Source of the DNA: Trachythela sp. YZ-2020
Taxonomy: Eukaryota; Cnidaria; Anthozoa; Malacalcyonacea; Clavulariidae
DNA: 64,000 nucleotides
Assembly (NCBI GenBank): GCA_016169945.1
Contig: JADLSH010000236.1
Coordinates: 5,008,001 to 5,072,000 of the forward strand
Reading direction: 5' to 3'
Both the position numbers and the translations under genes were made by a program. Shown here in pieces: positions 48,004 through 59,500 of this stretch; within the stretch, counting starts at the first letter, position 1; the number at the start of each line of letters is the position of its first letter. The notes under the pieces were generated by a model that was given only the letters and a program-made list of their open reading frames with translations, did not search any database and was not told where the DNA came from.

Positions 48004-49722
48004 CTGTGATGGATCATTCCAATGAAGAACTGAAGAATCTAATGCACTGACAGCTGTAAAAAAGAAACAAAACTATTACAGGTTACCATACATGTAAGCA
48101 TTGACATATAATAATCTCACCAACCCAAACTACCAACTAACCAAACCCTAGCTAGCCATTAACATAGTAAGTATGTGACTACTTGGATATCTCTAAACTT
48201 GCTCCAAGTCTCTGTCTCTCTGTACGTCAGTGTTTTCCGCAAGAAGGAGAATATACAGTATCTCCTGTTTTGTTACTTTTCAGTCCAGTATTTCATGATT
48301 AATCAAGTTAAAAGTCAGAATGGACTCTCATTTTCATAATTTGGATAAAGTATGGATCATTGTATGTGTTTGAGTAAATGTTTCGAACAACAAAGGGCCT
48401 GCATGAGGAAGTACCTATGCTTGAAACATTCAGAAGTGGGTTTTCTCTTGTAGTGAAATATTGTTTCTCCTATAAGTGTCCACATTTCTGAAGTTTACCA
48501 CCCTCCACTGCCCCATAACTCTTACTGAAACACACCAATAGCTCATTTGTAGATGAGTTTTCATGTTAAATTGAATCTGAATAAAAAAATTTGCACTCCT
48601 ATACAAACATTAATTATTTTGAGTAGTATTGTGAGATAACCATGAATGAATCAAGAAATTAATATGCGATTTTTCCAGCTTTCAAAATAATACTGTAAGC
48701 ATGTACTTGGTGACAAGGAAACTTGAATTTACAAAATAATTCAAGGGGGAATGGCTGTTTTGGGTATACTAAATTTTTGATCAATTGTTATATTAATACT
48801 GCTTTGCAGAAGATATTTGTGCTGCCTAGGGAGTACAGAAAAAGTTGCATTTAAACAATTGACTGCAGATTTGGGCACTCTTTGATCTTGGGGATGCAAG
48901 TTTGCAAAACAGTTTGCAGGGGCACATCATACATCAAGGAGCAAAACGACCTAACAGATGTTCAAGACAACAAAAAAATTGAGATTTAGGAAATTGGAAA
49001 TGTTTGAAAATTGCAATGTCCATGAGGCACATTCTAGATGCACTGAATATTCTCTTTTAAAAATCTAAATGTCAATGGGCAATATTTTTAACTTCTGCAA
49101 GCTGGCCAAAGAGGAGTTTACATTTCCTTTGTGGAACAAATGCGAGTTGTTGATTTCTGAGATGTACTGATTGGACTCTTCAAATAAACCAGTCTACTGT
49201 AAGTGGGTAATTAGAGTTGATGTTGACTATAGAGATTAGTACTCGACATTTATGATTACTACAGTCACAATTGGCCATTAATCATTGATTGATTATGCCT
49301 ATTGATCATCACAACGATATCGACCATCACTAATTATCAACGTCATCACGTGACGTAATGTATAGTTGTATACTGAATGAAGTTGCTCTTTCGTTATACA
49401 TGTATGTCATGCAAAACATAACGCAATATTACGCTAGATTAAATAACCTAGAACAACACAATCATGTTTAGCGTAAAAAGAAATATATTTGAGGCTTTAA
49501 CCTCATCCAATAATATTTGCTATTAAAGTATGCTACTTTTATACATCGAAAATTTTACGATAAAATAATTACGAAAGGCAGGGAAAATGTGCGTAAAATG
49601 AAATGCTGTGAAAGAACTACGTCTTTATAGTATATTTTTTACTTACCGAAAAGAACTTTGAACGAGAAATAAAGAAATAAAATCGGCTTCGCTAGACTTG
49701 CTTCTCGACGGAGGGTCGCCAT
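48004..49722 (-). CDS. Candidate 5' exons of a secreted or membrane protein (possibly ATP6AP2-B start)
   Basis: On the minus strand, 49722–49647 starts ATGGCGACC in good context (aacaaaATGG) and encodes a signal-peptide-like sequence (MATLRREASLAKPILFLYFS …) ending at a perfect donor g|gtaagt in phase 1. The exon 48053–48004 follows, with acceptor ttttttacag, continues in phase (VSALDSSVLHWNDPSQ) and ends at cag|gta in phase 0. The first ATP6AP2-B exon begins in phase 0 at 45524, so the joint is allowed. The resulting N-terminus would be longer than usual for ATP6AP2, so a different gene with later exons I missed is possible. Confidence 0.45.
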
Positions 49723-51609
49723 TTTGTTGTTCAAGATAAACCCGAGTTTCTTTACGAGTGTTCACGGGAATTTGCCGACAACAAATTTTACCTGAGTTTG
49801 TCGAAGTTATTGCATAAAATCGACGTTTAGTTGAATATAATCTGTTTATAAAGCTTTAGGAAGGCGATTTTAAATCAATTGTGATTTATTTTTGAGTAAG
49901 AAATTGTAAAATACGAAGAAATTATAATTCCGAGTGTTTCCGAAATGTTCCGTTCTCAGGTTGGCGCCGAGAACACTCGAGAGTGAGGCTAGGTCAACAC
50001 ATCTCAAATCATCCGCTATTGCCGGGAAAATATTCGTACGAATTGTGAAATCTAAGCAAGAATTTCAGTTGATCGCTTTATAACAAGAAACTAGAGCAAA
50101 TGAAGTGTCAATCAAGATATTTAGGTATAGTATTTATCGCTTAGAATCGTGCTAGCTCGATAGTCGAAGTTCGCGAAGAGCCTGCTTACGACATCGCGTA
50201 TCCAACGAAGACTCATTAGATATTCCGCAATAAAACTAAGACATTTGACCGTATGTAAACTTCATAAACCGCTATCAGAGAGCAGTAAGAACACAACAAC
50301 TATGTAGTTTATGTTTTACATTAGCTATATATACGAATACTATACAAAGATCGCTAAACTGAAGCGATATTTCACGACATAACAAAATTAATGTGATCGA
50401 AGTAAATCGGGAATGTCCGCGAACTAGCGAGCAAGGCGAAGTGAAACTATAGCACAGGTAGAAGTGTAGGCAAAGTTAAAATCACGTTATTTGGTAGATA
50501 TCCTTTACTTGGAAGATAGATTAACATTTCTGTAATCAAAAAGAAAGAAGTTAAGGTAGTTTTAAGGCAGTGTTGATAAGGCAGCGAACGAAAGTTGAGA
50601 TATGATTATCACATGCGAGCGAGACTCGTGACCTAATCAGCTTCTGTCTCATGGCGATACTCGATTGTGCAACAGCGAAATTTTTACTTTTACAAACTGC
50701 ATTGCGATGAACAAGAAGAGGTATATAGAAAACTCAATGCAACGTATTAAAGGATCTTATCAAGCGAATTTGAAGTCCAAAGTCAAGCCACATGAAGTCA
50801 AAGACATTGCGGAGTTTGCAGACAAGCTTCGTAGCGGGTCACTTAGTCTTTTGTCACGTGTCAAATATATGCATATAGTCATATAGAGCAAGCGTATTTG
50901 CTTGTTCTATATGCTATAAGCATTCTTAAAGCATCACGGGGGGATAGTTTGTACAGTCTGTGTCAAATATTTAGATTTATTGAAATGTTATAGCTATAAA
51001 CAAGACAACGCAAGTCTCTGAGCACGTACTTCGTGTTTATCTAGTTACCAGGGTCCAGAACTCGCGCTGCAAAGCCGTAAATTTACGTATGCGGATAGAT
51101 GTGTACATGCAGTAAACCTCGCATTCTTGAGGTGGTTATAATTCAGTAAGTCTTTGTTTAATGTGGGACTATTGAGATCAATGAACGCGTATGATAACAA
51201 ATTGTTTGCTGATATGAAATCTTGAAAGCATGTACGCAGTATATTGAGATTGAACTTGTGTAAGAAGACGATGTTTTGAGCGAGACCGCGCCTTCGTGCG
51301 CAACTCCGCAAGAGAGTTGCTATTTGTCTCCTATATTCTATAGAAATTACGTTGTAGTTGATACTTTGGTATATGAACGGCCACGTGGCGGAAAATGCTA
51401 CACTACCTGCAGTATTATATTACTCCATGAAGTGTTTACTGACATTACTTTCGTTTGTCGCTATTGCAGTGAAACAAAAATAAGCAAAGACTACGTCATC
51501 TAAATGAAACGCAAAATACAAGTTCAGAACGTGTTACCTTACATAGTATTTGTACGCTAAAAAGTACATTCATGTTAATGTATATACTGTCCGCACATTG
51601 AGGAAGGAC
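49723..51609. other. Upstream region of the minus-strand start exon; no clear gene
   Basis: Probably promoter and flank of the exon at 49722. A 73-codon plus-strand open frame (50665–50886) with a lysine-rich middle is not recognisable and has no supporting splice pattern. Nothing else stands out. Confidence 0.4.
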
Positions 51610-51610
51610 A

Positions 51611-51752
51611 GGATCAAACTACCTGAAAAATAGAACAAGAACTTTGACGTTTCGAGCAAAGCCAAAGGCCATTCGTCTGGAAGTTAGTAGCTTAACTTCA
51701 GACAAATGTTAACGTCGAAGTTCTTGTTATATTTTTCAAGTTGTTTGATCCC
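51611..51752. mobile_element. Foldback element, about 140 bases
   Basis: Arms 51611–51655 (ggatcaaactacctgaaaaa … ttgacgtttcga) and 51709–51752 are inverse with few mismatches; the loop contains a second inverted pair (gtctggaagttag / cttaacttcagac). Confidence 0.7.
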
Positions 51753-52296
51753 TTGTGATCTCTCAAATATATTGTTCATCGCTACCTACACTGAAGCCCC
51801 ACGCTCAAAAGATCTACGACTACGTATATCAAATGCATTGTTTGGTATACGTAGATACGTACATTGATTTACATGAAATTGAACAAAAGAAAGATTACCG
51901 GACCTTCAAGCATAAACATCTTTCTATAAAGCGGTGAAAAAGGCCTTCTTTTTCTTCGTTTTCATGACCAAGGGCACAGTTTTTCCCTATCCGGACCTCG
52001 CGCCCGTTAAATAACATATTTTTTCCCTCAAAAACGAAATTTAAAAAAAACACGAAATAATAAAAGTCTTTGTTTGGTCTTCGGCCGTGTAAAAAATTCT
52101 TAATTTGAGAACATTTTATTCTCCGTGGTTACATCGTCAGCCTCGTCAGGATAATAAAATTCGCTTTCACTGTGATAGCCTTCGAAAATAAATACAATTA
52201 TGTGCAGTATCTGTACCGAACAATTTTACCCGTTATAACAACACAGATAAGGTATATGTACTTCATCTGTTGTTATAACAGAGTGCTCAATTTAGC

Positions 52297-52632
52297 CACA
52301 GAGTATTTACATACAGAGGCGTATCTTCATGTCGGCACCTTTGATGTCGGCGTAAGGGCTTTTTCGGGTTACAATTCCATGACACGCACGAAATAGGGTT
52401 AGGGATTGGGGTCAAGATCAAAGAGAAATATTCGTGATTGCGTGTCATGGAATTATAACCCTTTTTCGGCAAAGTTTTTTACTGGCCGCCATGTTCTTAG
52501 CCAGTCCAGTAAAGAGAGGCAGTCAGCATGAATTTTTACGTAAACTGCGCATGTGCAGGTACTGGCTAAGAACATGGCGGCCAGTAAAAAACACCTTACG
52601 GTTTTTCCGCGAAGATGCACCTCTGTATGTGA
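52297..52632. mobile_element. Nested inverted-repeat element, 336 bases
   Basis: Outer ends are inverted (cacagagtatttacataca against cacagagtaatcacataca, continuing through gagg and gtatcttc). They are flanked by a 7-base duplication atttagc at 52290–52296 and 52633–52639. Inside lie a second inverted pair (gggttacaattccatgacac, at about 52363–52390 and 52440–52465) and a third element at 52474–52592. Confidence 0.75.
52474..52592. mobile_element. 119-base element with perfect 32-base inverted ends
   Basis: Bases 52474–52505 are the exact reverse complement of 52561–52592 (outer end gttttttactggccgcc). It sits inside the element at 52297–52632. Confidence 0.85.
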
Positions 52633-52680
52633 TTACTCTGTGATTTAGCAGTCGACGTTTTTGACAACAAGAACGTCACG

Positions 52681-53017
52681 CCACAGAATAGATAATAGAC
52701 CAGAAGTCTCACTGTACACCTTTCCCTAACATTTTCGTGTCCGCGATTTTCGCCTTGTGGATCACGAATTGCGCACGCTAGATGACGTGTGTGACACTTG
52801 CTGCGAACATCACGTCAGCGTCAATACACGCGTCATCACGTCAATACACGTCAATTTCGAGTGTATTGCTATGGGAACAGCTAGTGATGGCAGTTGATGG
52901 CGTATTGCTCGCGTTTGATGGCGTCGTGATTACACTTGCTGGCTCGCGCCTGCGCATGAAAAATCTCGGACATAATTTTGGCTCAGTGAGACTTCTGGTC
53001 TATTATCTATTCTGTGG
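52681..53017. mobile_element. MITE with perfect 34-base terminal inverted repeats, 337 bases
   Basis: Bases 52681–52714 are the exact reverse complement of 52984–53017 (outer end ccacagaatagataatag), flanked by tcacg at 52676–52680 and 53018–53022. The interior is rich in gtca/tgac words (repeated cgtcaatacacg) and includes the ttttcgtgtccgcg … ggatcacga stretch shared with 46215–46436. Perfect ends suggest recent movement. Confidence 0.9.
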
Positions 53018-53512
53018 TCACGCGTACAAAATTCAACCGTTAATTATGGCGTCAGCACTCAGCAGTTCTTGCTTGGAAGCAAAAACGGCAATCTATGCAG
53101 TTTCACGTATAAGATAAGAACGATTGCCACCGACTTTAACAGCTCGATTTCGTACGCGTCACGTCCGTCTTAACCAGAACATCGCGTGCTTAAGCTCCAT
53201 ACTAAAGCTACGTTTACATATTGCGATTGTCGGGCCGATTTCGTATCCACGTCGGGTTATGATATTTTAAAAATATGAGGTGACGTCGTATGACGACTTC
53301 ATCAACTGAAACGATTCGTCATTAACATTCGGCAAAGTGTGAAATCGGCCTGACAAATCACAGAAGTATAAAGGGTACCTTACAGTATATAAGAAATTAG
53401 CGATATGTCTATTATATATGTCTTCAGTAAGTATCACGGTGAAACTATAGTTTAAATGTTATATAGATTTTAATAAAAACGTTACATGCAACAACTGTAT
53501 TTCATTTTCTAG
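53018..53512. other. Region upstream of the lysine-rich protein gene
   Basis: No exon is seen; a possible intron end (ttttctag) at 53512 leads into the 5' untranslated part of the next gene. Confidence 0.45.
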
Positions 53513-53587
53513 ACGGGTGAAGATGGAAACGATATCAGTAAAGTAGAACCATTTCAAAATCTGAACGAATAATCTTATCACAAAGTC

Positions 53588-56500
53588 ATGGAAACTGCAT
53601 CTCTTCTCTTTAAGCAACCAGAATCACTGGGCAGTAGTGACAGTAGTAAAAGCACAGGTATAATTAACATACTAGAAATACATACATGCAGCAACCCCTC
53701 GCACTTTTAAACCGAACGACTATAGTTCCAAAATATTTCAGTTAAAACGTTATTCATTTCCTTGAAGAAAATCGTCTTAATGAGATGATTAATTATGCGC
53801 ATGTTTACATGAAGTATCGATACTTATTTAGCAGACCGCTGGGTGCGATATACGCTGTGACGAAATTATTTGTCGCCATCTGTGGTCGTCATGGTTACAC
53901 GGGAACATTTTTCGGGTTTTTTATATTTTTTCATTGGCAGCCCAATGGACAATGGTTATGCTGGTTTATTATATAATGGATTAAAACGAAAATATAATAA
54001 ATTTACTTGACAATATAAATACAGTTCTTTAGTTCTCGTTGCCTGCGACGGGCGACGTATGTCAAATTATTCCTATATAGCCGCGGGTAAATATCAAGAT
54101 TTTGTTGGCATCTCACTCGATTGAACAACAACCGAAGGGCCCTGCAGACGGAAAACCATTGAGTGTAAATTATTTAACAATTATTCGCCTCAGGCTCGGT
54201 GAATATCGGTGAATAAAAACCTCGACGAAAATAGGTGATTATTTGGAAAAGAATAGAAAATGCACATTTCAATAATATTTTAATTGAATATTTACGATAA
54301 AAACGCTTTAGGTGATTATCGCGTATTAATCCGAGGTAGCGCAACCAATCAGCGTTGAGAATTTTCAATAATCACCTATGTAATTTTACTAAATACATTT
54401 ATTAGACCTATGCAACCATAGGTCCCTGGCAGGAATCGAATCTGCGGCCCTGCGATTCCGGTGCAGCGCTCCAACCAACTGAGCCACACTCATTACTATG
54501 CAGTCTGTGCATTTTTTAAGAATTCTTCAGTGGTGGGGAAAAACGTGCAAAAGGGTCCATGGCAGGACATCTACGTAGTTCCTTGTTCGTTTGCATGGCT
54601 ATAATATATGTAATTATTTTCCTGCAAATCAAAAGCTTTGCTAAATAGATAAACATGGTATTTTACACAAAATAAAACAATTATATGATGCCTGGGCCCC
54701 TTTCCGAGCAGAATTAACGTTGTTGTCAAATGTCAATCAACCAAAAGACGCCCGTTATAGGGTATCCCGTATCCGGAGACATGCTCCCCAGGAAATTTGA
54801 AAAATTGAGTGTAAGAAAAGTAGAAAACCCATTTCCTGTACTTTCTGACGCCGAATTGAATAACTTGGACATCAAAATGCTACAAAAAATGATTTATTTA
54901 TTTATTTATTTAACTTCGCCAAACACAAACATGACACAAACGTGACACCACAACCTACAAACAATAAAAAAACATATAGACAATTGGCGGGGACACCACA
55001 ACAGCATAAACCAATTATGTTTCATAATCGGTTTGGCGAAGAAAAATATAGACTTTGTACTTCTTACCACATTATTAAGCTTTCAACTTTGCCGCGCATA
55101 CTTGTTAAATAAGCACGGACCTAATCCATTCTGTGGGGACCTTCCTCCTCCGTGCAAAATGTGAGCCCCAGCACTTTCTATGCCAGTGCGTACTGTGTAT
55201 CATTATTACAGGCAGGCAACGAGAACTAAAGAATTGCATTATTGTCAACTAAATTTATTATATTTTCAACAAGGTAATAATAGTTTTATTAAAAATTTGA
55301 ATGTTTTAACCCACTATATAATAAACCAGCATAGACATTGGGCTGCCTATGATTTTTTTCTACATAATGACTTGAAAAATTAATACTTTTAACTACAGAA
55401 TTTTCAATCCCCAAAACATATAATGTAGGATGTTATTATCGGCATTATATATGCGTCAATTGGATCTTAGACGTTTGCTAAAACCTTTTGAAATGTTTAT
55501 AAAACTTAACTGCTTAACTGTTTATCAAATTGATACGCTTTGCCTGGTTCGTCTTTGACTGAATAGTAATTTTGGTCTCTTCGAGGTAATTGGGTAATCT
55601 AAAAAACTTACACCTAAACTGACATTAAATGAAAAGCAGTGTATAAGTGTATAACCAACATTTTTTAAACCGACAAAGACATAAACAATTATATTAAAAA
55701 TAAATTTGCCTCTTTGGCCTAGTAATGTCTTCTTCTTAACATTTTGAAGTAATGTTTTCTCATGTTTTTAAAAACTCACTCATTCCACTCCTGACAATCC
55801 GCCATACGTTTGAGATCAGTGGGAGGTCCGCCCATGAGACATAGCGACGCGCACGCAAAACTTGATGAACTCTAGACGTCGCTAGCGGAATTAGTGCCCT
55901 CTCACACGCGCCTCGCGCGTGGCTCGGGGAACAACTGCATGCTTTTATTAAATTTTCAGTCTTATTTAGGCCCCGTAAGTAAGAGTGAGGCTATTATGAT
56001 CGTTCCAAAATTCAGTTATAGCTAAATGAATCAGATCGGTCTGAGCTAGTTTTTAATCTGGTCCCGTGTAAACAGCGACTACAGAAACCACTGTGACCGA
56101 AACAAAATATTACCTCTCTTGACAGTCCTGGTGTCATGTAAACGGTTTTCAAGAATAATTTTTGAGTCCAATGTTCAACAATGTCTGTATCTGAATTAGT
56201 AATAGCGGATATAATAGGACAAGTCTGATGTTTTGAAACTGGATTTTAACTTACCAGTAAACTGACAACTCAACTTGACAACTTGCCTTATATTACCTAA
56301 GTTTTTTGTATATATAAACAGAATTTTTTGGATAGGAGAACTTTTTATGATTTGAGGTGTATATTTTTTACTAGTGAATGGTCATGAGGTGAAACCAAAC
56401 GTTCCACCAATGTTTACTGGTAAAACAAAAGTTAAGAAGAAAATGCGAGTTGAAGATATCATTACGAACCTTAAGAAAGTAAAGCAAGTCGCGACCGCAA

Positions 56501-59500
56501 CACCAAAGAAAAGTGCAAACACGCCATCAAAGGAAAGTGAAGTAAAGCCTGTCAGAAGCATGCCACCAAAGGGAAATGCAAACACGCCACTAAGAGAAAA
56601 TGCAAGCACACCACTAAGAGAAAATGCAAGCACACCACCAAAGGAAAGTGACATTTCATCAAGTGGAGAACCGCAGGAAGAGGACGGGTCATCATTTGCA
56701 AGTATGTGTACCATACGAGACGATCCACCTGAGTACCCAGACTTGACTGAACTGCCACCATTGACGAAACGAAGTTCTGAACAATCAAGTGTAGTGCAAG
56801 ATAAGAAAACTTCACCAGGAAATGTTGTTCAGTCTCCAAAAATCATTCAAACAAGACCAGCTACCTCGAACCCTCCAAATCCTGTTAGACAGGTTATTTT
56901 ACGAACTATTCCACAAAAACCAAATCAACAAACTCCGATAATATTAAACAAACTTCCACCTGGATTTATTATTAGAAATGATCTTCCTTCAGGATCTTTT
57001 CCCAACCTTCAGACAACATCGACGTCTGGTCAACCTAAGCTACTACTGATTACAAAATCAGGAGGTCCTTTTTACCTAACACAAAGTGTAAATACTTCCA
57101 CTAGTCAAACACAGACTAAACCTGTTAATAAACCTAACAATTCTCCTGTATTTACACAAACAAAATCAGTTATTGTCAGCAACAACTCGTCTGCATTTCT
57201 GAAAGGAAAACCAATCAATTCAAACAAAAATATTTTGAGATTGTCCACTCCTTCATCGAAAACAACAACGGAAACTCCATTAATAACTGTCCAGTACAAT
57301 TTACCATATCCGAACAATAACTGTAAAGTTGTTAACAATCCGGTAAACATGCGAACAGCACAAAATTCCCAGCCAGGGACATTTCAAACTCTGGGTAATC
57401 TATCAGGAGCGAATAAAATCCTTTTTACTGAGATACCACGTCCTAGTAGACCACGAGAAATGGTGGTGAATTTTGCTGGAAACCAAACTGCGCATATTAC
57501 TACCATGACAGATGAAACTTCTGTTCTTCCTGAGAGACAAACGAGATTTATTCCGTCTTTTGTTTATCACTCTCCACCTGCTACATCCGCCATTAAAAAT
57601 ACGAAACCGAGTCCAGTTGCAGAGAAACGAAATGATAAGACAATTTTTATCGTAACGTCGCCATCAGCAACAAATGCTAAACTTAAAATAAATGGGAATA
57701 ATAAAGTCGCTGTCCATTGCCCACAGAGAAGATCTATTTATGATGAAAAAATTGCGAAGCTAACTGGCAAAATGACAAATATTAATCAAGCTGTAGCAGT
57801 AAATGGAAAAGCAAAAACTTTATCGAATGGACTTAACAAGAAATCAAACGTCGTGGCCAATGTCAGAGTGAGCAATAGAAAGAGGCAACAGACTGAAAGG
57901 GCGAAGTTATTTGAGAAAGAAACGAAAAAGCGAAAGAGGAGTGAAGAAAAAAGCCCAGGAAAAGAGGAAAGAGAAAAGTTGACATTGGATATTAAAGTAA
58001 AAGTAGAGAAACCGGATGATTATAATATGACATCACCAGAAGCAGTAAGCCCCAGTAAGCATCAAAGCCCTGGGAAAGCTATGAACAGATCACCATCAAA
58101 GAAAAGTAAAACTGTTCCACAACAAACGTTGGTTAAAAATGAAACAGTCTCTCAGAAAGAGGAAGAGAAAGAGAAGGAGAAAGGGAAAGAGGACGATCCT
58201 GATAGTCTATTTCGTGATCCTGCTTTGCTAACGCGTGAACAACGCGCATTGCAGCGTGCTTTAATGATGTTTAAGGAACTTGAAGAAAAACAGGCAAGAA
58301 AGGAATCAGTGAGTGAGGCTGATAAGACAAGCAGTCATAAGTGTGCAGGAGCAAACCAGGTATAGTTGAATTTAAAATTTCTTTTTCCAGACTAAGTGTT
58401 GATGAAACCAACTGCAAGGACGCCTCTCTGATTACAAAACTATCTGAAATATATTTGACTGGGCCTATTCATTCTTTCGTTCTTACGTATAAATCTCACA
58501 AGGCCTGTTCGAACCAGTCCAACATCATTCGTGCAACATTGTTAGACGTAACATTGTTGAGTTCGTTTGAACATTGTTTTTGGTAATGTTGGTCGATGTT
58601 GGAAGATGTTAAATCAGGTTTGGCTTTGTACAAAATTATCATTCAACACAATTATCCAATGTTGGACGATATTGGAATGGTTTGAACGGGCCTTTTCTTG
58701 CGACGGTAAAAGTAAGCACGATTGTAAGCATAAGATTGAACAGAACAAAAGGAAATTCTTTCTGATTTGTTTTCGTACGCCTCAGGGGAAGATCGTGGCT
58801 TTTTTCTCGCTTATACAGTATTTGCGTCGCTACTGAAACTGCGGAACAGTCTGTTGAGTCATCAACTTTATAAGAAGTTGATCGCAACTTGTTTGCACAA
58901 ACATTTGTCAACAAACACAGAAAACACGCGACACTCAAATTCATTTGAGATAAGTCTGCTGCAGTGCTGCTTAAATCTTTTTGTTTAAATTTTGTTAGCA
59001 AAAAGACGCAAATGTGGTTAACGAGCTCCAAAGTGCGAGCAGCATTATATTATTTATCAGACAGCTCAAGAAGAGATCTCTATTACCAATTTTCAATACT
59101 GCTTTATTTGCGCTTTAAATATAATTAAAAACTCATTTTTACAGTTAAACAGAACTAGTGATGTGCCACCTAAACGAAAAATCTTGAATGAAGGTAAGTT
59201 AAAATGCCGTCATATTTATGGTATTTGTGGTGACTACAGGATATATGAGGATCAATTTAGTTGGGTATTCGTGACACAGTAACTTATGTATGTTCCTGCA
59301 CCCCTATGACTGAAGTTGTGTGATTAGATCATTTTGACTCTACCGAACATCACATGTTTTTTTCCTGGTACTGCGGCTTTTCAGTGGCTATTACGTAAAG
59401 AATATCTAGTTAGCCTATAGACTATTTATCTTTACAGATACTGCTTCTCTAATGTACAGTATAGAGAGCTTAAGATTTGACATTTTGACGACGCGTCGCC

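Noticed and set aside
50665..50886. 73-codon lysine-rich open frame
   Set aside because: No motif, splice pattern or neighbour supports it; kept only as a mention.
54415..54492. Functional tRNA gene
   Set aside because: The A- and B-box parts look right, but the anticodon arm and acceptor stem do not fold, and a SINE body follows.
56382..56839. Minus-strand open frames opposite the large exon
   Set aside because: Antisense shadows of a low-complexity, stop-poor coding exon.
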